64,000 nucleotides of DNA from an uncultured Mailhella sp. (lineage in GTDB: Bacteria > Desulfobacterota > Desulfovibrionia > Desulfovibrionales > Desulfovibrionaceae), in contig NZ_CALUYL010000012.1 in assembly GCF_944324995.1 (NCBI RefSeq), positions 1 to 64,000 on the forward strand, read 5' to 3'. Position numbers and translations under genes: made by a program. Positions 46,801 to 53,409 of this stretch are shown piece after piece. Position 1 is the stretch's first letter. Each line of letters begins with the position of its first letter. The notes under the pieces were generated by a model, which made no database searches, was not told where the DNA came from, and was given only the letters and a program-made list of their open reading frames with translations.

Positions 46801-47072
46801 GCACGGGCCTCAACCTCACGAGCGCCGACTACGTCATCCACTACGATCCGTGGTGGAACCCCGCCGTGGAAAGCCAGGCCACCGACCGCGCCCACAGAAT
46901 AGGCCAGTCGCGTCAGGTGTTCTCCTACAAGCTCATCTGTCAGAACACCGTGGAAGAAAAGATTCTGAAACTCCAGGAAATGAAGCGCGGCGTGGCCGAA
47001 GCCGTCATTCCCGGACAGGAATCCTGGAAGTCACTCACGAGAGAAGACCTCGAAATGCTCTTTGAAGTGTAG
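43818..47072 (+). CDS. SWIM zinc-finger SNF2/HepA-family helicase
   Basis: A 1,084-residue SWI2/SNF2 ATPase. An N-terminal SWIM zinc finger (CNCMEAFNGPCRHVAAT, residues 80-96) is followed by a long bacterial SNF2-associated region. The motor has motif I ADEMGLGKTIQTL near 646, DEAQ box ILDEAQNIKN near 745, LSGTPIENNL, and the C-terminal motifs VFSQFVQML, SLKAGGTGLNLTSADYVIHYD and QATDRAHRIGQ. Such enzymes remodel nucleoprotein complexes, for instance RNA polymerase recycling in the RapA branch; the precise role of SWIM-SNF2 proteins in bacteria is unclear. ATG 43818 follows GAGG; it is a single gene with promoter and terminator. Confidence 0.93.
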   Translation: MNRREEIAARGLAENFIQNTIPEYITEYGRAIEAEGNLSKFTLRFENDVWTVESTVQGEDFEAYSPVVHINLAEQRVDSMCNCMEAFNGPCRHVAATAIHFINSLDISEGKADPAPAPREDWRQSFRHFFGGTFEPETGRHYFLFRFFPEPGRLSVEFFRARQNKTGLSSVRQEVTLDQILRNPEWCEHSPELPVVCRQIAQYLDYYGHRVEIPDGLLSWFFWAIRKEDYLYWKDTEIPCRIESSPMALKLRPSLDDDGLRFDVLLQREGKKPFSIIDEEPDESGDIPAPAHEGATFHGQMPLWVCWNQGFYPVQTCLNHHVIQALVHKGPVIPQEDIPEFLDRVWTRLPASELYEQDEFLKIMEPVFQPATYNPKLFLDEEGSLLTLEVQNIYETLHGEFTLPGPNPDFQTGSYVYEGKTFLVRRNQVEENALITQLSDMRFQPRSSRLWFMEPEEAISFLLDSYPTLLENWRVYGEATLSRYKVRASTPVINASVESNEKEKWFSLDISVDYDGQNLPLDRIWKAWLKGKRYVQLKDGSYASLPESWLEKLAHKLKVLGLDPAKPPKQKFKQYEAPVLDNLLEDLPGALEDSFWSKLRDNIRNFHEVKQIETPKGLQASLRPYQLQGISYLNFLNEYGFGGILADEMGLGKTIQTLAFVQHMVNHGSQGPNLIVVPTSVLPNWDREASKFVPGLSRVIVYGTRREGLFRKIATSDLVITTYALLRRDMEELEQHEFNSIILDEAQNIKNPNTITARSVRQINAKMRLCLSGTPIENNLFELWSLFEFLMPGFLGSQHAFQRGVIKPIKEGDAETLEYLRSRVKPFILRRTKAEVVKDLPPKVENVMYCALEEEQAELYASLARKLREQVLADVDKKGMAKSQMSILDALLKLRQICCHPKLLKLDMPGFNANMPSGKFEAFKDMILDIVEEGHKVLVFSQFVQMLQQIRAWLQMTDIPFCYLDGSSKDRLEQVDRFNNTPSIRIFLISLKAGGTGLNLTSADYVIHYDPWWNPAVESQATDRAHRIGQSRQVFSYKLICQNTVEEKILKLQEMKRGVAEAVIPGQESWKSLTREDLEMLFEV

Positions 47073-47092
47073 CGGATTCCCGCCGACCTCAA

Positions 47093-47127
47093 GCGGCCCC
47101 GCGCGTTTGCGCCGGGCCGCTTTTTTT
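47093..47127 (+). terminator. Terminator of the SNF2 gene
   Basis: Twelve-bp stem GCGGCCCCGCGC with GCGCCGGGCCGC (one mismatch), loop GTTT, then seven T. Confidence 0.9.
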
Positions 47128-47484
47128 GCGTCCGCGCCCCTTGAATTTTCCCGCTCCTGACGTATCGTCCTCGCAGAAGCGAAAAGATTCCGCCCTCGGA
47201 ACGCCGAGCTACCCCAAGCTTCGCGGTCGAAGCAGCGAAAACGCCCTTCCGATGCCCCCCCGCAGTCCGTCCGCGCATCCGACGCCCGCGCCTGTGCATT
47301 CGACTCATGCGCCCGCGAATCCGACGCATGCCTCTGCGCCCCGCGCTTCTTCGCCGGACGTCGCGCCGGACGCACCGCCTCCGGGCCTCCTGGGCGCTGC
47401 GTGCATCCGTGCTGCGCTCCGCCTGCGGAACCTTGCCGGGATGTTCCCGGTTCTCATTCACCTGCAACCATCCGGGAGCCGCAC
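47128..47484. other. Intergenic region upstream of the sirtuin gene
   Basis: About 355 bp, GC-rich, without a supported gene. It contains the three-unit 21-bp tandem repeat at 47276-47338. A plus-strand frame crosses the repeat and reads like HPTPAPV-HSTHAPA-NPTHASA, but it runs past the sirtuin start and resembles no protein. Confidence 0.5.
47276..47338 (+). repeat. Three 21-bp imperfect tandem repeats
   Basis: Units 47276-47296, 47297-47317 and 47318-47338 share (C/A)AT(T/C)CGAC(G/T)C and end in (G/T)G or GCG. Being a multiple of three they keep one frame open, but no gene is evident. Confidence 0.6.
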
Positions 47485-48207
47485 ATGACGCTTACCGAAC
47501 TGCTTTCCAACGCCAAACACGCCGTCGTTCTTACCGGCGCAGGCATTTCCACCCTTTCCGGCATTCCCGACTTCCGCGGCGCAGGCGGTCTCTACACCCG
47601 CACCGACATCGACGCCAACAAGCTCTTCGACCTCGACTACTTCATGAAGGAACCTACCTACTACTACGAGCACTCGAAGGATTTTCTCTACAATCTGGAG
47701 GAAAAGGAGCCCAACATCGTTCACAAGACGCTCGCCCGTCTGGAAAAGGAAGGCGTCATCCACTCCGTCATCACGCAGAACATCGACCTGCTCCACCAGA
47801 AGGCCGGATCGAAAAAGGTGCTGGAACTGCACGGTTCGCCGCTGCTGCACCACTGCCTGCGCTGCGGCAAGAGCTGGACATTTGAAGAAATCGCCCCCCT
47901 CGTGCGCGTCGGCGAAGTGCCCGTGTGCGACAAATGCGGCGGCATCGTGAAGCCGGACATCGTGTTCTTCGGCGAAGGACTGCCCGAATACGCCCTCACC
48001 GAGGCGGAACGCGAAGCCCGCGCCGCCGACCTCATGCTCGTGCTCGGCACCAGCCTCACCGTGTACCCGGCCGCGGCCGTGCCCGAAATCACCCTCCAGT
48101 CCGGCGGCAAAATCGCCATCATCAACCGCGACCCCACCCACCTCGACCGCTACGCCACCTGGATAGGCCGCGACCTGAAAAAGGAAATGGAAGAGCTGGA
48201 GATTTAA
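47485..48207 (+). CDS. NAD-dependent protein deacylase, sirtuin family
   Basis: A 240-residue Sir2 protein that removes acyl groups from lysines using NAD. Motifs: VVLTGAGISTLSGIPDFRG, SVITQNIDLLHQKAGSKKVLELHGS (catalytic His in LHG), the zinc site CLRCGKSW and CDKCGG, VKPDIVFFGEGLPE, and LGTSLTVYPAA. The zinc cysteines (CxxC, CxxC) are all present. The residues that mark CobB-type desuccinylases (A-Y-R) are not obvious near the DFRG loop, so plain deacetylase activity is more likely. ATG 47485 is chosen because upstream in-frame sequence is repetitive non-coding DNA. Confidence 0.92.
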   Translation: MTLTELLSNAKHAVVLTGAGISTLSGIPDFRGAGGLYTRTDIDANKLFDLDYFMKEPTYYYEHSKDFLYNLEEKEPNIVHKTLARLEKEGVIHSVITQNIDLLHQKAGSKKVLELHGSPLLHHCLRCGKSWTFEEIAPLVRVGEVPVCDKCGGIVKPDIVFFGEGLPEYALTEAEREARAADLMLVLGTSLTVYPAAAVPEITLQSGGKIAIINRDPTHLDRYATWIGRDLKKEMEELEI

Positions 48208-48511
48208 AAGAGATGCGGGGCTCTGCCCCGCTCCCCGCCGGGGGAAATGATTTCCCCCGAACCCCCTCAATTCCGCCTCCCTATCTTCGCCGCTTCGGCG
48301 GAAGAACGTTCCTGCCTGGAAAGCGCTCATCGAAAAATACGGCGCAGTTCCGCAGGCAAGACGACTCTGCAAAAATTTTTTTTGCGCCCCTCTGCACATT
48401 TTTCGCCGCATTTCGGCACAAACGCCGACGCAAAAAACGGCAGCGCCTCTTTTTTGCTGTTTGGCCTTTCAGCAAAACAGTTCCCGAAACGCCGTCTTTC
48501 GACGGCCGGGC
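48208..48511. other. Intergenic region with tandem hairpins
   Basis: About 300 bp between convergent genes. It starts with two adjacent GC-rich hairpins (48215-48258, listed as a repeat). The rest is moderately AT-rich with several T-runs and no gene. Confidence 0.5.
48215..48258 (+). repeat. REP-like double hairpin
   Basis: Two successive inverted repeats: GCGGGG-CTCTG-CCCCGC and GGGGGAAA-TGA-TTTCCCCC. The form is that of the intergenic REP-like elements I remember from Desulfovibrio-type genomes (GGGGCTCTGCCCC followed by CCGGGGG..). It lies directly after the sirtuin stop and may aid transcript ending. Confidence 0.55.
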
Positions 48512-48865
48512 TCAGGGAGCCATCATGGCGGTCAGTCGCGCCTGCCGGGCCTGCGCCTTCTTGTCGAGCGTGGCCGACGTGGCCGTCAGAAACTGCCCCA
48601 GGCAGGACAGCTTGAGCGCATAGTACACATGCAGCCCCCGCTTCTCGTCCGTCACGATCTCGGCGGCCTTCAATACGGCCAAGTGGCGGGAAATCGTGGA
48701 CATATCCGCGCCTACAAGACGCTGCAGTTCCGCCACGCACATCGGGCCGCGCGTCAGCGCCTCGGCCATCATGAGCCGGCTCGGATGCCCGAGCGCCTTG
48801 AATATCCTGGCCTGCGCCTCAATATATGATCTGTCCGGCAGACGCCTCGACAGCAGCATGTCCAT
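48512..48865 (-). CDS. ArsR/SmtB-family winged-helix transcriptional regulator
   Basis: A 117-residue ArsR-type regulator. The core IFKALGHPSRLMMAEALTRG, with MCVAELQRLVGADMSTISRHLAVLKAAEIVTDEKRGLHVYYAL, is the standard helix-turn-helix and wing. A single cysteine precedes the recognition helix (MCVAEL), not the usual ELCVCDL pair, and another is near CLGQF, so metal sensing of the ArsR/SmtB type is uncertain. A longer frame begins at 48916, but GGAGGGGAACT just before 48865 sets the start. It is divergent from the TRAP transporter genes and could control them. Confidence 0.88.
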   Translation of the reverse strand: MDMLLSRRLPDRSYIEAQARIFKALGHPSRLMMAEALTRGPMCVAELQRLVGADMSTISRHLAVLKAAEIVTDEKRGLHVYYALKLSCLGQFLTATSATLDKKAQARQARLTAMMAP

Positions 48866-49121
48866 AGTTCCCCTCCCCATGCCTGTTAGTTGCGTAATTG
48901 ACAAAATACACAACAAGAATCCCCAGTGTCAACGCTGCAATTCTCTGCTGCTTCTCTGCGATATCGACGCGATATTCACATTTTCGTGAATTTTTCACCT
49001 ATTGCGCTGCGCAAAAAACGATGACATCATGCAACAATCAGGCACAAGGAACAGAAAACAGCGTCGACAGCGACCTTTTTCTCGCCATTTTTGACAATAT
49101 TGAACGTTGCAGGAGGCACCC

Positions 49122-50099
49122 ATGTTCAGAAAATTCTTTGCCGTCGCCCTCGGCGCGGCCATGCTTCTTTCCGGCGCGATGGCGGGCGAGGCCCTGGCCG
49201 CCAAATTCGTCACCATCGGCACCGGCGGCATCACCGGCGTGTACTATCCCACGGGCGGAGCCATCGCCAAGATCATCAACGCCAAGAAGGACGTGTACAA
49301 CATCCGCGCCAGCGTGGAATCCACCGGAGCTTCCAAGTTCAACATCAACGCCATCAACAACGGCGATCTCGAATTCGGCATCGCCCAGGCCGACACCCAG
49401 TATCAGGCCTACAAGGGCGTCGGCGACTGGGAAGGCAAGCCCGTGACCAAACTGCGCTTCGTGTTCGCCCTCGCGCCCGAAGCCGTGACCTTCGTGGCCG
49501 CCGAGGATTCCGGCATCAAGAGCCTCGCCGACGTCAAGGGCAAAATCATCAATCTCGGCGATCCCGGTTCGGGCAACCGCATCAACGCCCTCCAGGTCTT
49601 CAAGGAAGTGGGCCTCGAACCCGGCAAGGACTTCCGCGGCGAAGGCCTCAAGCCCGCCGACGCGCCCCACACCCTTCAGGACGGCCGCATCGACGGCTTC
49701 TTCTACACGCTGGGACATCCCAACGGCAACATCAAGGAAGCCACAGCCGGCAAGCGCAAGTGCCGCATCGTGCCCATCACCGGCATGGACAACCTGCTCA
49801 AGGAATGCCCCTACTACTCCAGGACCTTCATCGACATGAGTCAGTATCCCGACGCCTCCAACGCTTCCGACGGCAAGGTGGAAACCATCGGCATGCTCGC
49901 CACCTTCGTGACCTCCGCCGACACCCCCGACGACATCGTGTACGCGATCACCAAGGAAGTGGTGGAAAACCTCGACGAATTCAAGAAGCTGCATCCGGCG
50001 CTCGAATCCATCACCAAGGAAAGCCTGCTGGAAGGCCGCACCGCTCCCTTCCATCCCGGCGCTGAAAAGTACTTCAAGGAAGTCGGCCTGATCAAGTAG
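49122..50099 (+). CDS. TAXI-family TRAP transporter solute-binding protein
   Basis: A 325-residue periplasmic binding protein with a clear signal peptide (FFAVALGAAMLLSGAMAGEALA). The mature N-terminus FVTIGTGGITGVYYPTGGAIAKIIN is the TAXI-family signature. It captures a substrate (glutamate-like compounds or other carboxylates in known cases) and delivers it to the fused permease encoded 116 bp downstream. AGGAGG at 49110-49115 sets the ATG start. The substrate cannot be predicted. Nearby regulation by the divergent ArsR protein is possible. Confidence 0.93.
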   Translation: MFRKFFAVALGAAMLLSGAMAGEALAAKFVTIGTGGITGVYYPTGGAIAKIINAKKDVYNIRASVESTGASKFNINAINNGDLEFGIAQADTQYQAYKGVGDWEGKPVTKLRFVFALAPEAVTFVAAEDSGIKSLADVKGKIINLGDPGSGNRINALQVFKEVGLEPGKDFRGEGLKPADAPHTLQDGRIDGFFYTLGHPNGNIKEATAGKRKCRIVPITGMDNLLKECPYYSRTFIDMSQYPDASNASDGKVETIGMLATFVTSADTPDDIVYAITKEVVENLDEFKKLHPALESITKESLLEGRTAPFHPGAEKYFKEVGLIK

Positions 50100-50215
50100 C
50101 AAAGCTGCGCATGCACGCTCTTTGCACCGTTATGACGGATGCCTTTGCGGGGGCCTGCCCAGGCTCGCCCCCGCGCGCCGTCTTTTGTTTTTCCTAACCT
50201 GCGGGACACTCTCTC

Positions 50216-52309
50216 ATGCCTCAGAAACACATTCAGACCACTCCGGCCGGAGACAAATACAAGGAAGATCTGGCCCACGCCGAGCACGGCATGCGCGGCG
50301 ACACCATGGGCATCACGGCGAAGATCACCTTCGTCATCGCCCTGTGCTGGTCGCTCTTCCAGATGGCCAGCGCGAGCTTTCTGCTCATCGACTCCATCTT
50401 TGTGAAGGCCATTCACCTGGCCTTTGCCATCACCCTCGTTTACTTCAACATTCCCCTGCTCAAGCCCTCGTCCTCCTCGCGATGGGACCTGCGCATTCTG
50501 CTGGCCATGAACAGAGTGACCGTCATGGACTACATTCTCGGCATCATGGCTGCCGTGGCCGCGCTCTACATCTTTCTGGATTACGCCGGACTCTCCGCCC
50601 GTCCCGGCGCGCCCAACGCCCGCGACATTCTCATGGGCATTCTGCTCGTGGTTCTGCTGCTCGAAGCCACCCGCCGCGTGCTCGGTCCGGCGCTGCCCAT
50701 CATCTGCACGGTCTTCATTCTGTACGTGTTCACCGGGCCCTATCTGCCCGATTTTCTGGCCTTCAAGGGCGCGTCGCTCTCCCGATTCATCTCACAGATA
50801 ACCATGGACACGCAGGGCGTGTACGGCATTCCGCTTCAGGTTTCCGCCACCGTGGTCTTCCTGTTCGTGCTCTTCGGCACCATGCTCGACCGCGCAGGCG
50901 GCGGCACCTTCTTCACGCAGCTCGCCATCAGCGGTCTCGGCAGATACCGCGGCGGCGCGGCCAAGGCCGCCGTGTTCAGCTCCGCCCTCTCCGGCATGGT
51001 GTCCGGCTCCAGCATCGCCAACGTGGTCACCACCGGCACCTTCACCATTCCGCTCATGAAGCGCGTGGGCTATCCCGCCGTGAAGGCCGCCGCCATCGAA
51101 GTGGCGTCGTCGGTCAACGGTCAGCTTGCGCCGCCCGTCATGGGCGCGGCCGCCTTCATCATTGCCGAATACGTGAACGTACCCTACATCGAAGTGGCCA
51201 AGGCGGCCGCCATTCCGGCCTTCGCCTCCTACGCCGCCCTGCTCTGGATCACCCATGTGGAAGCCTGCAAGCTCGGTCTGCGCGGGCTCTCCAAAGACGA
51301 ACTGCCCCGCACCTGGGAGGTGCTGCGCGGCGGACTGCATTTTCTCTTTCCTCTGGCCATGCTGCTCTATGAGCTCATCGCCCTGCAGCACTCCGCCGAG
51401 CTTTCCGTGTTCCGCGCCATTCTCGTGCTCGCGGTCATCATGATCTTTCAGCCCGTGTGCATCGCCGTGGTGCGCAAGACCTCCAAGTGGCAGGCCTTCA
51501 AGGAAGGCCTCAAGCTGACCGTCTCCTCCATGGCCGCCGGCGCCAACAACATGGCCGGCGTGGCCCTGGCCACGGCTTCGGCAGGCATCATCGTGGGATG
51601 CGTCTCTCTCGGCCTCGGCCAGCAGATCACCTCGTTTGTGGAAGTGCTTTCCATGGGCAACATCTTCCTGCTGCTCATCATCACCGCCGCCGCAAGCCTG
51701 CTGCTCGGCATGGGCCTGCCCACCACCGCAAACTACATCATCATGGCCTCGCTTACCGCGCCCGTGCTCGTGGAACTGGCTTCCGGCTTCAGCATTCACG
51801 GCGTGCAGCTCGCCGTGCCCCTCATGGCCGCGCACCTGTACTGCTTCTATTTCGGCATTCTCGCCGACGACACGCCCCCCGTCGGCCTTGCCGCCTACGC
51901 CGGAGCCGCCATTGCGAACGCCTCCCCCATCGCCGTGGGCATTCAGGGCTTCTTCTACGACATCCGCACCGCCCTGCTGCCGCTGGTGTTCATCTTCAAC
52001 CACGACATCATTCTCTGGAACATCAACAGCCTGCCCGAAGCCGTCATGATCTTCTGCATGACCTCGCTCGGCATGGTCTGCTTCTCTTCCATGATTCAGG
52101 GATGGTTCATCACGAAGACCAGCCTGCTCGACCGGCTGCTTCTTCTCGCTTCTTCGGTGGTTCTCATGTATCCCGCCCTGCTCACGGGCTTCTTCCTGCC
52201 TCAGGAACAGCGGCATTTCGGCTATCTGGCGGGCCTTGCCCTCATGGCTCTCGCGTATCTGCGGCAGAAGGCGGGCGCACGCACGGCGTCCGGGGAGGCA
52301 GCGGCATGA
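50216..52309 (+). CDS. TRAP transporter fused DctQM permease (TAXI type)
   Basis: A 697-residue inner-membrane protein combining the small DctQ and large DctM subunits, as is usual for TAXI systems. The N-terminal helices to about residue 130 form the Q part. The DctM part includes the LFGTMLDRAGGGTFF, SGMVSGSSIANVVTTGTFTIPLMKR, VNGQLAPPVMGAAAFIIAE and MGLPTTANYIIMASL motifs. Transport is expected to be sodium- or proton-driven. Its stop overlaps the ATG of the next gene (ATGA), coupling it to a small zinc-ribbon membrane protein. Confidence 0.94.
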   Translation: MPQKHIQTTPAGDKYKEDLAHAEHGMRGDTMGITAKITFVIALCWSLFQMASASFLLIDSIFVKAIHLAFAITLVYFNIPLLKPSSSSRWDLRILLAMNRVTVMDYILGIMAAVAALYIFLDYAGLSARPGAPNARDILMGILLVVLLLEATRRVLGPALPIICTVFILYVFTGPYLPDFLAFKGASLSRFISQITMDTQGVYGIPLQVSATVVFLFVLFGTMLDRAGGGTFFTQLAISGLGRYRGGAAKAAVFSSALSGMVSGSSIANVVTTGTFTIPLMKRVGYPAVKAAAIEVASSVNGQLAPPVMGAAAFIIAEYVNVPYIEVAKAAAIPAFASYAALLWITHVEACKLGLRGLSKDELPRTWEVLRGGLHFLFPLAMLLYELIALQHSAELSVFRAILVLAVIMIFQPVCIAVVRKTSKWQAFKEGLKLTVSSMAAGANNMAGVALATASAGIIVGCVSLGLGQQITSFVEVLSMGNIFLLLIITAAASLLLGMGLPTTANYIIMASLTAPVLVELASGFSIHGVQLAVPLMAAHLYCFYFGILADDTPPVGLAAYAGAAIANASPIAVGIQGFFYDIRTALLPLVFIFNHDIILWNINSLPEAVMIFCMTSLGMVCFSSMIQGWFITKTSLLDRLLLLASSVVLMYPALLTGFFLPQEQRHFGYLAGLALMALAYLRQKAGARTASGEAAA

Positions 52310-52797
52310 AAAGAAGAACCGGCATCATCGCCAAGCGCTCCCTGCGCCCCAGGGCGATGAAAAAGATCGTTGACGGCAACGTGCAGCAGGAACTGCAGTG
52401 CGCGCACTGCAAGACCATATTCCCCGACTACCTCGGCCGCTGCCCCGAATGCGGCAGCGACGAATGGACCGCCCTCGTGGAAGTGAATCCCTACGCCCGC
52501 GTGCCCATGGAAAGCATCATCAAAGGCTGCGCGCATCTGCTCTGGATGCTCGGCATTCTGGGCTTCTTCGTCTTCGTGTGGCAGATGGACGACCCCGATC
52601 CGGACGTGTGTCTGCTGTACCTGTACGGCGGCGTGGCCACGCTGGTGGTGTGCATACTCGTTTCCGCCGCGTTCTTCAGCCTGAGCGAGCTCATGCGCCG
52701 AACGCTGCGCATCCAGCGACGCCTCAAGGTCTTCCACGAACACTACAACGAAACCCACCCCGTCAAGCACATCTGGAAAACACACATCAACAGTTGA
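52306..52797 (+). CDS. Zinc-ribbon, two-helix membrane protein coupled to the TRAP permease
   Basis: A 163-residue protein. Residues 32-50 form a rubredoxin/zinc-ribbon knuckle (CAHCKTIFPDYLGRCPECG), and two hydrophobic helices follow (IKGCAHLLWMLGILGFFVFVW and CLLYLYGGVATLVVCILVSAAFF). The C-terminus is basic. Its ATG overlaps the permease stop. I do not know a described role. Coupling suggests it assists or regulates the TAXI transporter, which is inference. A strong terminator follows. Confidence 0.75.
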   Translation: MKRRTGIIAKRSLRPRAMKKIVDGNVQQELQCAHCKTIFPDYLGRCPECGSDEWTALVEVNPYARVPMESIIKGCAHLLWMLGILGFFVFVWQMDDPDPDVCLLYLYGGVATLVVCILVSAAFFSLSELMRRTLRIQRRLKVFHEHYNETHPVKHIWKTHINS

Positions 52798-52806
52798 CAC
52801 TCCCCG

Positions 52807-52847
52807 ACTCCCGTCCCGCGGCCAAGCTCCGGGGCGGGAGTTTTTTT
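52807..52847 (+). terminator. Terminator of the TRAP operon
   Basis: ACTCCCGTCCCG pairs with CGGGGCGGGAGT (one T-G pair), loop of 11 bases, then seven T. Confidence 0.9.
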
Positions 52848-53409
52848 CATGCGCTCCGCAGGCCCGCCCAGGCGGCACAGACCGCGCCTGCCGCGCAGGC
52901 TGCTCATGTCGCCGAGGGGCCGCAGGACCGCAGGCTGCCCCCACGGACTCCCTCCGGGACTCACGCAGGCCTCCGCGCAGACCGGAAGACCCAGCCCCCT
53001 CTCCCCGTGCCGCGTTCCCAAAATACCACCCGAAAAGCGCCTTGAACGCCGTCGGATGTCTTTCCGCCCGGCACGGAAAATCGCCGCCGGAGGGGGACGC
53101 CGATGCCCCCGCGCCGTGTTCCGAGCTCACGGAAAAACAGGGGCGAGGCGTCCTCTCTTTCGCGCCGACCTTCCGCAGGCCCGGCAACAAGGCAGACGGA
53201 CGGCTCGGCAAACAGACGGAGCGGCGAAAGTCTCCCCACGCAGGATTTCCCCGCCGGACGCCTTTTTTCCCCCGCACAAGCGTGAAAACCCGGGAACGCG
53301 CCTGTCCTGCGCTCCCCCTCATGAACGCTCGCCCTCTCATGAACGACGAAGGGCGACGGATGACTCCGTCGCCCTTCTGCGCCGCGCGGCAGTCCCGCCT
53401 GCGTCGACC
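52848..53409. other. 560-bp GC-rich region without a supported gene
   Basis: Between convergent units. I see no protein-like frame. A CCCCGTGCCGCGTTCC element near 53003 has a near copy (14 of 16) about 104 bp further on. Near the right end is the 13-bp hairpin at 53348-53377. Confidence 0.5.
53348..53377 (-). terminator. Strong hairpin downstream of the tandem paralogue genes
   Basis: GAAGGGCGACGGA pairs perfectly with TCCGTCGCCCTTC around a TGAC loop. No T-run follows on either strand, so function as a terminator is uncertain. Confidence 0.45.

Noticed and set aside
43776..46895. Open frame of over 1,000 codons on the minus strand opposite the SNF2 helicase gene.
   Set aside because: Antisense shadow of a GC-rich gene with clear helicase motifs; no motif or start signal of its own.
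47126..47488. A proline/histidine-rich 120-codon gene overlapping the sirtuin start.
   Set aside because: It begins in the SNF2 terminator tail, depends on a repeat tract for its open frame, and runs past the sirtuin start.
52961..53239. A minus-strand frame with a repeated ELGTRRGG / ERGTGRGG-like peptide.
   Set aside because: Arginine/glycine-rich shadow of GC-rich non-coding DNA; the repeat is short and imperfect.
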